From the NCBI GenBank assembly GCA_951213105.1, contig OX578146.1, forward strand, positions 50,003,275 through 50,067,274: a stretch of 64,000 nt of DNA. Reading direction: 5' to 3'. The notes below the pieces were generated by a model that did not search any database, was not told where the DNA came from, and saw only the letters and a list, made by a program, of their open reading frames with translations. The position numbers and the translations under genes were made by a program. Position 1 is the first letter of the stretch. Each line of letters begins with the position of its first letter. The stretch comes from Amaurobius ferox (lineage: Eukaryota; Arthropoda; Arachnida; Araneae; Amaurobiidae). Below, one piece after another: positions 1-12,129 of this stretch.

Positions 1-155
1 CATACTTTCACATACATAAACAGACATCACTTCAAAAATGTTTGATTCGTGATCAGGGATGCTTGAAACGTGCTCTCCCGTCGAAAACTCGAATTCGAAT
101 TTTCGACCCCGTGACAATACTTTCCTTATACATTATTGTATATAAGGAATGTAAA
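1..155 (-). mobile_element. HA-family element, 5' end, cut by window edge
   Basis: The last part of an HA copy. It shows the family's text before the end (a cagacatcac tract, the gattcgtgatcagggatgct segment) and the terminal palindrome at about 119-154 built on CTTTCCTTATA and TATAAGGAA. The same text recurs at 3170-3300, 9690-9828 and 14820-14950. Sense is taken as palindrome first, so this copy runs on the minus strand and its 3' part lies outside the window. Confidence 0.7.
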
Positions 156-257
156 AACACATATTATTTATTCAATTCATCTAACAATTATGCGATATGC
201 TAAATCTCAAATTTCAGTAATAAGAAAAGAAAAAAAAAGGCTGTTTCTATTTATTTT

Positions 258-1160
258 ATGAATCGGACATTTTTTGTGTACACCCTTACAGTAAAAAATT
301 TTAAAAAAGTGAAACTATTAATTTTCTTCGAACCGAACGATCTACCTACCCTTCCAACAAATTTGGAGTACCAATCTAATCCCGAAATAATTGTTTTCAT
401 AATCTCGCATGTTTTGTTGTGGAATGTTTTGGTGTGGAGCACAGACTCAAATGATCATTTACGAAAAATTCAATTTTGCCCTGTGGAATTTATCGAACAA
501 TTATACTGAGTATTAAACCTCAAATTTCTATATCAAAGCGAGGGCTATTCCCAATTCTTCCGCAAGTCAAACATTTTGGTGTGTGGTACCCCTTCTCGTT
601 TGGTTTGGTTTGTGCCCTTAAGTAACAAATATTGTAAAACTTAAACTGTCTATTGTCTTTCAAATTAAACAATCTACCTTGTACCGAATTTCAAGCATCG
701 AACTCACCACAAAGTAATTTTTCTCCTATCAATTAACATTTCAAACGTTTTAGCGTGGAGCACCCCTTCAAATAAAAAAAAAATTTGGAAAAATCGATTT
801 TTCTAAGAGGTTACACCAAACGATTTAATAACGAAAGAAACTTTCAAATCTCTGTCTCATTTAAAAGGGGGTGCTTCATATTTATTTTGTAAAACGAATA
901 TTTTTGGAGTGCAGCACTTCTACAGAAAGAAATATTGGAAATTTGGAAGTGTCAACACCCTTCCAACCGAACGATGTAGATGCATTTACATCAAATATCA
1001 AATTTCTATTTCATCGCGAAGTATGTTTTTTTTATCATTTCGCATTTCGAACTTTTTTGTGACGAGCACCCCCCCCCCCCCCCTCCCCCTTCAAATAATT
1101 TTCTTTCAAAAATTCGATTTTCCCGGTGAGTCTTATCGAACGGTTGACCAATGTGTACCA
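258..1160 (-). repeat. Repeat family F, degenerate tandem units
   Basis: Imperfect tandem units of about 150-175 bp. The anchor aacgat/aacaat recurs near 338, 493, 667, 817, 966 and 1139, each time beside text of the type ttttggtgtggagcaccc. The inverted form fills 36530-37690, and one unit lies at 20214-20345. A poly-C tract at about 1069-1083 falls at the unit's 'caccccc' position, so the homopolymer looks like an expansion inside the repeat. Short reading frames here look accidental. Confidence 0.6.
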
Positions 1161-1527
1161 AAATGTAAGTATGTATCCCTTCAGGAAGCTCTTAAAGCCG
1201 TGACAGAAGGACAGTTAGGAATTAATAGTATGAAAATCAAAACGAAAATCCCGTTGAAAAATATTCCAAACGCCATTCGGAACAGCCTCCATTTATTCAG
1301 AAAGTCTTCTTTTATAAGCTTACCCCCTAGGACGACCCCTCACTCTCTGCGTGACAGTTCTCGCCCCAAACCCCAGCAAGCGCGGTGAAGTTTTGACCCC
1401 GGAGATGAACTCTGGAGAGGAACTTGTTTTGGGAAAATGCTGAAATAAATTTGAAACCTTAAAATGTAGTATATGGTAGAGGATTAAATAGGAAATATTT
1501 CATATTACTAATTCTTAGCGTATTTTT
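1161..1527. other. Unassigned stretch
   Basis: The plus-strand frame ending at 1388 stays open through this stretch but shows no domain, no codon signal I can recognise and no splice context. I see nothing else. Confidence 0.3.
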
Positions 1528-2173
1528 GCTTTCCCTGCAATACATGGTAATGTATACGGAAAGTATTGGAATCATGTCTAAAATTGCAACTCGAGTTTTC
1601 GATGGATCTACGCATTTTGAGACCTCTAGAACACGAAAGAGCTATTTTTTACGTGACGACTGTGTGTGCGTGTCTGTCAATCTGTCAGTGTGTCTGTGCA
1701 ATGCATGAAACCACTCTAACTAAAAAACTAATAGACCAAATTTCATAAAATTTAGCAGATAAGTCACTTGTGGGTGACCCTGGTGTTGATTAGATTTTGG
1801 TGCGATTAGGAACAGTAGAAGCTGCCTTTTTTTTTACAAAATAGCCAGCAAAAATCGCCAAAATCGAAAATAAAAGACTACGTGTACCCAAATGTATCAA
1901 TTAAATTCGTGTTTTATACGTAATTTTTGAAAGAAAAGAATAGGACCAACCCCCTTACTCTAGGACTAACCGTTCTCGAGATATTTAAGTTTTTTTTTCA
2001 CTTTTGTTACGCTGCCTTTGAAAAAATTTCCAGGAACCAAATAAAAACAAAAATTGAATTAAATTAATTCAGTGTTATTTTGGGCAATTAAATTCAATTT
2101 AATAAATTATTAAAGAAATAGAGAGAAAATGAATTTGAGTTTGCAGGGAAAGTCATGTGCTGCTCACATCAGA
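1528..2173 (+). mobile_element. HB-family non-autonomous element, near complete
   Basis: It begins with the palindrome CTTTCCCTGCAATACATGG...GGAAAGTA (1528-1566) and ends with GCAGGGAAAGTCATGTGCTG followed by CTCACATCAGA at 2173. The 5' tip (CTTTCCCTGC) has its inverse (GCAGGGAAAG) just inside the 3' end, followed by a small hairpin made of CATGTG and CACATC. A TG/CTGT-rich tract lies near 1660-1705. It has one copy of the ~150-bp internal module (lysed text 'actaatagaccaaatttcat' to 'gattttggtgcgatt'). There is no protein-coding frame. Confidence 0.75.
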
Positions 2174-2248
2174 TTTTTTTCCTGGTGCGATCCTTTTGAA
2201 ACATTGTATTTTATTTCGGAGACCCATGCCACCATGTAAATAAAAAAA

Positions 2249-2372
2249 TCTGATGTGGACAGCACATGATTTTCCGTATATAATGTGGAAAACCCAGGCC
2301 GTCCGACTCACCCAGAGGACTTGTCCTTATATAATGTAATGAATTTACTGCTTTTAGAGTAAAAAAAAAAAA

Positions 2373-2410
<38 letters not shown>

Positions 2411-3137
2411 GTTATTCTTATAGATACTTATATTCTTTCCAAGATATTGAATTTTTGGTTGGAGTACCATAATCACACATCGTCAATTTTCGTCAATTAA
2501 TCATCATTTTCATTGATTTTGCGTCATTTTTATCCATTTGGCGAGATTTTGTGTTAATTTGGCAACATTTTAAAAAGTCGCTAAGTTGGCGATATTGCGC
2601 CAAATTCATCGCCAAAATCTCGCCAACCGGTATGGACGGAGAAATAAGTTATTATTATAGCAGATAAATGACTATTGGCGTTCAAATGCAAAAGTATTAC
2701 TCAAAGTATCTTTTCTCATGAATAGAACGAGTTAGATCAACGAGAATGATGCCACCAAATTTATGGCATGATATTACATATGAAAAGTGAACATATTTTT
2801 CAACAGTTAATATTTTTTTTAATTTATGTGATTTTTTTATAAATTTTTTTGAAAAATGTGCAATATCTCGAGAACGGGTCATGCTAACGTTCTAAAGTTT
2901 ATGACAATCGTTTTGTAAGGAAATATTACATAATGAATGTCTATTTGCGAAACGTTATTAAAGATTTTGATTTTTTGATGATTTTTTCAAAATTTCACTC
3001 GAAAATTTAGGGGGTTCTGAACATTTGATTATGTTTAAAAACAATAGGCTGCCAGTATTCACGGATTGTAATTTTTGTACCGAATTTCATTCAAATCACT
3101 CCATTCGTTCGTGAGATATCGTCTCCGCAGACTCAAG

Positions 3138-3169
<32 letters not shown>

Positions 3170-3301
3170 CAGACATCACCTCAAAAATGTCCGATTCGTG
3201 ATCAGGAATGCTTGGAACGTGGTCTCCCATCGAAATCTCGAATTGGAATTTTCGACCCATCACAATACTTTCCTTATACATTACTGTATATGAGGAAAGT
3301 A
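2249..3301 (-). mobile_element. HA-family element, complete, with SINE scrap
   Basis: Left end TCTGATGTGGACAGCACATG, right end a palindrome of CTTTCCTTATA and GGAAAGTA at 3271-3301. Just inside the left end, about 2285-2322, sits a short stretch resembling the SINE-1 tail (cccaggccgtccgac), with the interrupted text cttatataatg resuming after it. An (AAT)n run lies at 2373-2410, a (GA)n run at 3146-3170, and the TTGGCGA/TCGCCAA module at 2535-2625. No coding frame. Confidence 0.7.
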
Positions 3302-3642
3302 ATAAGGGGCTTAACATTGTAATTTAATATACAATTTTAAAAAACATTTATTTTGAAATATATGTACGAAATTTCACATTAAAGCTGTCACACATTTTAC
3401 ATAAACTTTTTCATTAATAGTGTTTTCTTGTTTGAAAATTATCCTACGTACTAATGATGAAACATTTTTGATTGGATGAAACAATTCGACATTTTAAATC
3501 GCTGAATGTAACTAATGTCGGCATTTATAAAATAAACACGTCTTTTTTGAAATGTACATTTATCATTATATTTTTAACCCTTTATTTTATTTACATGGTT
3601 GCATGGGAATAATACTGTAGAGGAGTCGCAAAAAAGTAAAAA
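3302..3642. other. Unassigned stretch
   Basis: AT-rich spacer between two H-type elements. I see no frame, repeat or structure that I can name. Confidence 0.3.
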
Positions 3643-4357
3643 TCTGATGTGAACGAATTACTTACTCTTCACACGAATTATTCTTCAGACTCAAATCCGT
3701 TTTCTTTTTATTTCTTTAATAATTGCGTTTAATTGTACAAAATAACACGCATTATTATTAGAAATTACGCTGAATTTGCATTTTTATATAAATTTTCGTT
3801 TCCATTTGGTAACTAGATGTATTTTCAAAATCGGAAAATTCGAAAAAACTAAAATATCTCGAAAACGGCTAATCCTAGAGTAATGCGGATCGGTCTTATT
3901 ATTTGTATCGTCAAAAAGTACGTATAAAAACAAGCATTTGACTGATACATTTCAGCATGTCTTTTATTTCAGATTTTAATGAATTTTGCGGCCCGAATCG
4001 TACCAAAATCTAATCTGCACAACAGTAATCTACAAGTGACTTACATATAAAATTTTATAAAATTTGGTCCATTAGTTAAGTGTGAGTAGATACATACATT
4101 GCACAGATAGACACACAGACAGACAGACACACAGAGAGACAAACAGACAGACACACAGAGAGACAGACAGACAGACACACAGAGAGACAGACAGACAGAC
4201 ACACAGACAGACACACACACACAAATGTCACGTAAAAAATAGTTTTTTCGTGTTCTAGAGGTCCCAAATCGTGTAGATTCGTCAAAAACTCGAGTTGCGA
4301 TTTTCGACTTGTTTCCAATACTTTCCCTATACATTACCATGTATTATAGGGAAAGTA
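3643..4357 (-). mobile_element. HB-family element with long GACA array
   Basis: The right end is the HB palindrome (CTTTCCCTATACATTACCAT...AGGGAAAGTA, to 4357). The left end TCTGATGTGAACGAATTAC is a decayed 3' hairpin. The family microsatellite is strongly expanded at 4105-4222 as mixed GACA, CACA and GAGA repeats. That tract produces overlapping Cys/Val/Leu-rich reading frames on the minus strand that should not be called genes. Confidence 0.7.
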
Positions 4358-5057
4358 AAATGCTAGTCATTACTTGCCTAGAGTCACTACTACCTTTTGC
4401 TAACCTATTTCTACTTCAGTGTTTTGAATTTTACTGAAATTTTACGATTGTACGGAATGTGTTGCCTGTTATTGCCTCATCGCCCACCGATTTCTGATGC
4501 GCGACTGAAAACCGTGAAACAAGTTGAAGAGTGGTGGTGGTTGCATTGTGGTTCTTTGAAAACCGTTGTAATAACTGCAATTCGTTGTAGCTCAGAGATC
4601 TATTCAGAAATCTGTGTTGTAAAGCTAGAGCAATACTGATATCCTTCCCTCGCACGTAAACAACAAACCCCCACTTTAGTCGCGTGACTGACTCCTTACC
4701 CGGCAATAAATTTCCACCCCTGAGGGGATGGAGGAACAAGAACCCCCTTAAACCACTTTCAAGGGACGCTAGTCATCCTGGAAGAATATGTCAAAATGAC
4801 TGGTACGGGATTTGATAACCAGTCACGAAACCTACCAAATGAGATGTAAATAACTAGTTGGAATTCAGGGTCATTTATTTATGGATCAAGTTGAAGTACG
4901 CCGTAGGCAGGTAGGGGTTAGAAGGGACTGACCCCCCCCCCCCTTAAAGTTATACTCACCCTCCTCTAATACAAATAGTCAATTTTCAATAGTGACATGA
5001 AACTTCATCCAAAATATTATCTAAATTTGTAAGAAAAATAGCTCTTTGACAATTTTT
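4358..5057. other. Unassigned stretch
   Basis: Mixed composition with overlapping short frames on both strands at 4397-4739 and no recognisable domain. A poly-C tract lies at 4931-4943. Confidence 0.3.
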
Positions 5058-5590
5058 AACACTTTACAACATAGTTGAAAAGTGTTTATAACTTTGGTCA
5101 TTCTGTCTGTTTGTCTGTCTGTCTGTCTGTTCGCACGATAACTGCCGTAAAAATGAGTTTATCAAAATAAAATTTTAGTATGTTGTTAAGACGATCTGTG
5201 GAACATATGGGTATGTAAATGAATAACATCACCTAATTAATTTTGGATTGAACCCGGGTTGAAAAAATGAAATATATTTGACCCCATGGGACATAATTTT
5301 TCAAACATTTTTAAGCGAAGTTAAAATTTACCAATTGCTTCGAAAATTTTAAAAAATATTCAAATTATCCCATAAAATATATAAAAAAATTTCAGCAAAA
5401 TATGTTCTGTAGTTTTTTAAATGAAAATTAAAATAATAATTACACCCATATAATATGAAGATATCATATAACCCACTTCAAAATAAAATATGACATCCAT
5501 CTTTTTTTTCCAGAGTAAAAATCGTAATTTTCAAAGTTCTTTTAAATTTAGATTTAGTGTTGCATCTGTCCTAAAACCGCTTTATTTTTT
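5058..5590 (+). mobile_element. HD-family element (copy 1), proximal part
   Basis: Starts with the palindrome AACACTTTACAAC...GTTGAAAAGTGTT (5058-5091), then (CTGT)n at 5104-5130 and gcacgataactgccgtaaaa. It breaks off at a T-run, where copy 2 begins, and resumes at about 6884. Confidence 0.75.
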
Positions 5591-6880
5591 AACACTTTAC
5601 AACAAAGTTGAAAAGTGTTTATGACTTTGTTCATTCTGTCTGTCCATTAGCACGATAACTGCCGTAAAAATGACTTAATCAAAATGACATTTTAGTATGT
5701 TGTTCAGACGGTCTGTAGGACCTATGGGAATATAAATGAATAATATCACCCAATTAGTTTTGGATTGAACCCGGGTTGAAAAAATGAAATACATTGAGCC
5801 CTATGGGACCTAATTTTTCAAACAATTTTTAAGCGGATTTAAAATTCACAAATTGCTTCGAAAATTTTAGGTAATATTCAAATTGTTCTATAAAATATAT
5901 AAAAAAAAATTCAGCGAAATATATTCAGTAGTTTTTTAAATAAAAATTAAAATAATAATAACACCTCTTATATGAAGCGATCACGTGACCATGATATGAA
6001 AAGATCACGTGACCCACTTCAAAATGATATATGGCATCCATCTTATCTCAAAATCGTGATTTTTAAAGTTCTTTTTAATTCATATTGAGTGTTGTATCCG
6101 TCCTAAAACCACTTTATTTTTGTTTAAATTTTGCGCATCTACATACTGAAACAACGCAATTACAATATATTTGAGTTTAAATGCTCATCCAAATTTGATT
6201 ATTTCTACAACGAAGCCTATTTTTCACCTATGTAAAATGTAAACAGCAAAATATGTAGAATGAGTTGTATTAGAATTGCTGTATTTCTTTAACACAAAAT
6301 GATTTAGTTCATGGAGTCTGCATAGCTGATATGAATGAAATATTCACTGATTTTACAAAGAGATGCACGATTTTTTTCGATGAAGTTTTACGCATAGAGT
6401 TTAATTACTTGTAGCTCCATGGTCTTAATTTTGAAATAAAATAAAGTATTATAGTACTGTGATGAATGACATAAATGGGAAATTATTTATGAATGAAAGG
6501 TTGCTTTCATAGAGAGAGCCAGGGGTGTTATTTTTTCTATGACGTCATTTGAATGAATTTCAGTTGTTTTCGATGAAGTTTCGAAATATAATAAGTTATC
6601 GTAGTATTATGATAATACTAAAATTATTACCGAGGAATGTATCACATTTTAGAGATGTTTAAACCAGGCAATTTATATTTCAATGCCGTCATTTGAATGA
6701 AGTTCATTTTTTTCGATGAAGGTTTAAGTTTTCAAATATAATAAACTAATATAGTATTGTGATAAGTTTTAAAATATTACCGAGGAATGTATTGTATTTT
6801 AGACATGTTTAAATAAAATTGCATTGAAGTTGGAAAGTGTTTCATAATCAATGCTTTAAGCATGATTGATATTTCTTGTT
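5591..6880 (+). mobile_element. HD-family element (copy 2), complete, inside copy 1
   Basis: About 1.29 kb. It opens with AACACTTTACAAC, a short CTGT tract and gcacgataactgccg. It closes with GTTGGAAAGTGTT, the inverse of its own tip, followed by the hairpin AATCAATGCTT/TAAGCATGATT and a few T-rich bases. The flanks read as one continuous HD text (ctttatttt | ttctgtgcatct) when this copy is removed. No coding capacity. Confidence 0.8.
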
Positions 6881-6883
6881 ATT

Positions 6884-7478
6884 ATTTTCTGTGCATCTAT
6901 TCTCTGCGCCAACGCAATTACAATATTTTTGAGTTTAAAAGATCATCGAACTTTGATTATTTCTACAACGAAGCCTAATTTTAACGTGTGCAGAATGTAA
7001 ACAAATAAAACGGTAAGATGAGTTGGATAAGAATTGCGGATTTTTCTTAACGCAAAATTATTTAGCTCTAGAGTCTGGAATATAGGTGATAAGAATGAAA
7101 TATTCATTGAATTTACATACAGAAGCAGACGATTTCACAGCCTTTTTCAATGACGTTTTAAGTATGGAGTTAGAACGTACTTTTACCTCCATGGTTTTTA
7201 ATTTCCAAGTAAAATAAATTATTACAGTACTGTGATAATTTATAAGAATGTAGACAAGTGATTGTAAGATGAGTTGTATAAGAATTGCTGGATGTTTTTC
7301 ACGTAAAATTATTTAGCTCTGGAGTCTGGAATAAAAGTGTATGAATGAAATATTTCCTGCTTTCACATAGAGAGCTAAAAGACTTATAATTCGACGACTT
7401 CATTTGAATAAAGTTAATTTCTTTTCGATGAAGTTTTAGGTTTTCAAATATAATAAATTATTGTAGTAATGTGATAAT
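6884..7478 (+). mobile_element. HD-family element (copy 1), distal part, truncated
   Basis: Resumes copy 1 with gtgcatctattctctgcgcc and carries the HD body (caacgcaattacaat, ctacaacgaagcc, cgatgaagtttt). It ends without the 3' hairpin, where an inverted copy starts. Confidence 0.7.
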
Positions 7479-8113
7479 AGGCTTTGTTGTAGAAATAATC
7501 AAATTTGGATGATTATTTAAACTCAAATATATTGTAATTGCGTTGTTTCAGTATGTAGATGGACAGAATTTAAGCAAAAATAAAGCGGTTTGAGACGGAT
7601 AAAACACTCAATATGAATTAAAAAGAACTTTAAAAGTCACGATTTTGATACTAGTTGCCATATTTTATTTTGAAGTGGATCACGTGATCGCTTCATATAA
7701 TGGTCAAGTGATCGCTTCATATAAAAGGTGTAATTATTATTTTAATTCTTAATTAAAAAACTACTGAATATATTTTGCTGAAATTTTTTTTATTTATTTT
7801 ATGGGGTAATTTGAATATTTCCTAACACTTTCGAAGCAATTTGTGATATTTTAAATTCGCTTAAAAAATGTTTGAAAAATTAGGTCCCATAGGGTTCAAT
7901 GTATTTCATTTTTTCAACCCGGGTTCAATCCAAAATTAATTGGGTGATATTATTCATTTATATTCCCATAGGTCTCACAGACCGTCTGAACGACATACTA
8001 AAATTTCATTTTGATAAAGTCATATTTACGGCAGTTATCGTGCTAACGGACAGTCAGACAGACAGACAGAATGAACAAAGTCATAAACACTTTTCAACTA
8101 TATTGTAAATTGT
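7479..8113 (-). mobile_element. HD-family element, 5' half, inverted
   Basis: Reads as the reverse complement of the first ~640 bp of HD, ending at the palindrome acttttcaac...gttgtaaattgtt (to 8113). The GACA tract is at 8049-8071. Its 3' half is missing at the junction with copy 1. Confidence 0.7.
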
Positions 8114-8134
8114 TAATAAATGGCAAAATCTGAT

Positions 8135-8172
8135 GAATCTGCAGGGAAAGTCATATGCTGCTCACATCAGAT
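8135..8172 (+). mobile_element. HB 3' terminus, isolated
   Basis: Only the last ~38 bp of an HB-type element, CTGCAGGGAAAGTCATATGC followed by TGCTCACATCAGA. No matching 5' end lies next to it. Confidence 0.6.
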
Positions 8173-8790
8173 TTTTTTTTCTTGCAGCATGGTGTATGAT
8201 ATACCTTAGTGAATCGAATCAGAATCATCTATCTCATTGAGTCGCTTTTAATATGCTCTTCCTCAAAACCAGAGAATAATGGCGGAATCGCTAAGTGTAG
8301 ATTAGGCCTAACTGCATGCTTACAGATAATCTTCGTTTAACATATGGAACTTTTACTGTGGTTTCAGAATTAAATTATCAGCTGAGAGTTGTAAAATAAG
8401 TTAAACATATCACATATATAGTGTTATTATTGCGAAAAGGAACTTTAAAATAACGTAATTTCTTACTTTATTAAAAGCGTATGACGTAAACAAACCCAAA
8501 TCATCAATTTATGAATGCTCGTTGCCATTTGACAAACGATAATAACTTGCGTAAATTACTCACACTCGAAATTATGTTGTTTGATGAATGTCGAGAAAAC
8601 AAAAGAAGAAGGCATGTGATTATTTGAAACTCCTGACTTCTGTAGAAAGTTTTCCGTATTCATTTAGGATTTTCACTTATTCCAAGGTCATATTTCATTG
8701 ACAGCAATAGAATAATCTACATTAAATGCATTTTTGCATTTCTTCCTTGGGGATAAACCGAAAAAAAATTATTTAATTTTTTTGTTTTAT
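8173..8790. other. Unassigned stretch
   Basis: AT-rich sequence with no frame or repeat that I can recognise within the window. Confidence 0.3.
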
Positions 8791-9038
8791 ATTTCCCTCT
8801 GCGTTAGTACAGGCATTTGTAATAAGTATTGAAAACGTATTATTTACACGAAAATCTTCGATTTCGAGGATATTATAATATATTTTAAGACCTCCTAAAC
8901 ATGTTTTGACCAGTTTTGTAGGGATGTCAGTCCGTCTGTGTGTCTGATGACTGTGGTCAATTTCTTGTGTACACTATAGAATCCACAAATATTAATAGAT
9001 TTTCGCTAAACTTTATATCCGGCTCTATTGTGAAAAAA

Positions 9039-9828
9039 GCTGATGGGAGCAACACATGACTTTTCTTATATAATGCAATGAATTTACTACTTTCACAGTA
9101 AATAAAAATAGGTTTTTCTTACGGTAGATACTTATATACTTTCCAAGATATTGAATTTTCGATAGTTAGTCGACGGCGCAATAAGTTATTCTTATAGCAG
9201 ATAAATGACTATTGGCATTCAAATGCAAAAGTATTACTCAAAGTATCTTTTCTCATGAATGGAACGAGCTAGATTCACGAGAATGGTGTCACCCAATTTA
9301 TCGCATGATATTACATATGAAAAGTGAACATGTTTCTCAACAGTTGATTTTCTTTTTTTAATTTATGGGATTTTTTGATAAATTTATTTGAAAAATGTGC
9401 AATATCTCGAGAACGGTTCATGCTAGCGTTCTAAAGTTTATGTCAATCGTTTTCTAAGGAAAAATTACATGAGAAATGTTTATTTGCGTAACTTTATTAA
9501 AGGTTTTGATTTTTTGATGATTTTTTCAAAATTTCACTCGAAAATTTAGGGGTTCTGAACATTCGATTGTATTTAAAAACAATAGGCTTCCAGTATTCAC
9601 GGATTGTGATTTTTATACCAAATTTCATTCGAATCGCTCCATTCGTTCGTGAGATATCGTCTCTACAGACTCACTGACACACACATCCACATACACAGAC
9701 ATCACCTCAAAATGGTTCGATTCGTGATCAGGGATGCTTGAAACATGCTCTCCCGTCGAAAACTCGAAATTCGAATTTTCGACCCCGTCACAATAATTTC
9801 CTTATACATTATGTATATAAGGAAAGTA
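9039..9828 (-). mobile_element. HA-family element inserted in HC
   Basis: Left end CTGATGGGAGCAACACATGA, right end the HA palindrome CTTATACATTATGTATATAAG at 9800-9828. The body contains the usual gagatatcgtctctacagac segment followed by a CA-rich tract at 9676-9700. The HC text on the two sides joins directly when it is removed. Confidence 0.75.
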
Positions 9829-9854
9829 AAAATCTGAAACTAGATGAAATTTTT

Positions 9855-10699
9855 ACTTTCCCTGAAATGCATGGTATTATATGTGGAAAGTATTGAAATC
9901 ATGTCGAAAATTGCAACTCGAGTTTTAGACGGATCTACACGTTTTGGGTCCTCATGAAACACGAAAAAACTATTTTTTGCGTGAGTCTATGTGTGTGTGT
10001 GTAATGTGTGTATCCACCGTGTAATGTGTGTATCCACTCTAACTCAAAAACCAATGGACCAAATTTCAAAAAATTTTATAGGTTAGTCACTTGTGGGTGA
10101 CCCTGGTGCTGATTACATTTTGGTACGATTCCGGATAATTTTTTTTTCTTTCTTTTATTTTATTTTTATTTTTTTCCCCCTCTCTCTTATCTTTTCTTTT
10201 CCCCAAAATGGCTCGCAAAAGTCTCATGCATCCACTCTAGCTGAAAGAAAGATCGACCAAATTTCAGAAAATTTAGTAGATAAGTCACATGTGGGATACC
10301 CTGGTAGATTTTAATACGATTCGGAAAAGAAAAACCTGCCTTTTTTCCTTTTTCAACGAAATGAACCACGAAAATCACCCACATCTAAAATAAAGGTGAC
10401 TACGTATGCTCAAATGTACCCATTAAATGCTTGTTTTGTATTTTTGACGAGGAAAAGAATAAGACCCCAACCTCACTACACAAGGACTAACCGTTCTCGC
10501 GATATTTTAGCTCATTTTGCATTTTTGTTACGCCGTCTTTGATAACATGTCCAGTTACCAAATGAAAACAAAAATTGAATTAAAAGTGTATATTCAGTGT
10601 TATTTTGTGCAATTAAACTCAATTTGATGAATTATTAAAGAAATAAAGAGAAAGTGAGTTTGAGTCTACAGAGAAATTCATGTGCTGCTAACATCAGAT
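9855..10699 (+). mobile_element. HB-family element inserted in HC
   Basis: Starts at ACTTTCCCTGAAATGCATGG behind a T-run and ends at GTGCTGCTAACATCAGA. TG-rich tracts lie near 9990-10030. Two tandem copies of the ~150-bp module (key text ttttggtacgatt, then ttttaatacgatt) are present. HC text resumes at 10705. Confidence 0.75.
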
Positions 10700-11258
10700 A
10701 TTTTTAAATCCGAATGAAAACTTTGAAATTTATTCGAAATTTAATATTTCTTAACACGGCAGCATAAGACAAAATTTGACATAATCTCGCATAAAAGGGT
10801 TTATTACTCAATAATCACAAGACTTGATAGTTTCAATCATTGTTGTGAAAAATAGCCGTGATACAATTCTTTTTGTTCGTGATGTCATTACACCCCCCCC
10901 CTTAGGGGTCATGTTACCCCCTCCCAGGAGTACATTGTTAGGTATGGTATCAATCGACAGATTTTTTCAATCTCCTTAAAGTGAAGAGTAACACACTATA
11001 GTTGTAATCACTTGGACCTTATCACTTTAGGATTAACCATTCTTGAAATCTTTAAGCTTTTTAGCATTTTTGCAACGCGTCCTTTAAAAATCGTCCAGTC
11101 CCCAAATAAAAACGAAAATTTAAGTAAATCAGCAAATTCAGTGTAATTTTAAATAATTATCCATGTTTCATTTTGTCGAATTAAATTCAATTTAATGAGG
11201 AAAGAAAAAGAAAATGAATTTGGGCCTGCAGGAAAAGTCATGTGCTGTCCACATAAGA

Positions 11259-11820
11259 TTTTTTTTTTCATTTTTATTCAGGGATGCTTGAGTAATGATC
11301 AAGAACGATCAAGTGCAAGTGGACATTTGCTTGAATTCCCTCATTAGTTCTGTAATGAATCATTAAAACACAATTAAAAGAAAAAAAGACATCATTATAT
11401 TGCGAATAAATCCCACGATTAATTTTAACTTGATCTCAACCTATTCATTTTTATACAAAATTGCAAACCTAAAAAAACAGGATAGTCACCGTTTAAATTG
11501 TCAACATGTATACGCGCGATCAGCTGCAAAACTATGTTTTATTCTCTGTTTGCCGAGACAAATAATACAAATTAAATCAATGACCCTCGTACAAATATTT
11601 CATCTATAACATATTTAACTTCCATGCATGTACAAACTTAAGGCTCAGCCGGAGATATACAACATAATTTAACGAACATGTCAATAAACACATATAATCA
11701 TTTCTCCTATTTTCTTACTTATAAACCTTACAATGTTTGTTTACACTTTTTCATATCTGCCAACGGCAAAATTTATTATGTTTATGACGAAAAGGAACAT
11801 CCCCACACATTTACAAATGA
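11259..11820. other. Unassigned stretch
   Basis: AT-rich spacer. The 69-codon plus-strand frame at 11400-11609 has no recognisable domain. Confidence 0.3.
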
Positions 11821-11839
11821 GCTTTTCTAACCCCGCTCC

Positions 11840-12010
11840 CCTGGTGCAATACTGACTTACACGTTCACCTCTCTGGGTCTGTGATCCAGACATCTCCCCA
11901 TCCTCTCCTCTGCAGTCCTGGAGTCTTCGTGAGGGTTCAAGTCCTCCCCTTCTCGGAGAGTTTACCTCCGACAAGATCTATGATTTTTACAGAGGGTGTG
12001 GGTCCTTACC
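11840..12010 (+). mobile_element. Possible tRNA-derived SINE fragment
   Basis: A GC-rich patch holds a good B-box (GGTTCAAGTCC at about 11935-11945) preceded by a variable-arm-like stretch (cctggagtcttcgtgagg), as in Leu/Ser-type tRNAs. The A-box is not convincing and no tail or target duplication is visible. It could instead be a chance B-box in an unrelated repeat. Confidence 0.3.
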
Positions 12011-12129
12011 AGATCCCCCATCATAGCTGAAGCTCGACCTTCAAGGAGGGTAGAGTCAAGGTCAAGAGGGGGTATTACTCATGCTAGGGGATCCTAAAAG
12101 GATCGTTCAGAGTATAAGTGAACCAAGTC

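Larger units (their letters stand above)
8791..11258 (+). mobile_element. HC-family element carrying two nested insertions
   Basis: HC text from 8791 (tttccctctgcgttagtac) to 9038 is continued at 9829-9854 and again at 10700-11258. Order and wording match the undivided HC copy at 26790-27592: ttttgaccagttttg, cttgtgtacactatag, cgaaatttaatattt, tcaatcattgttgtgaaaaa, a poly-C/G segment, gtatcaat. The 3' end GTCATGTGCTGTCCACATAAG shows the shared terminal hairpin. No coding frame. Confidence 0.75.

Noticed and set aside
4041..4340. Cys/Val/Leu-repeat frames of 80-99 codons on the minus strand
   Set aside because: Produced by the GACA/CACA microsatellite of an HB element.
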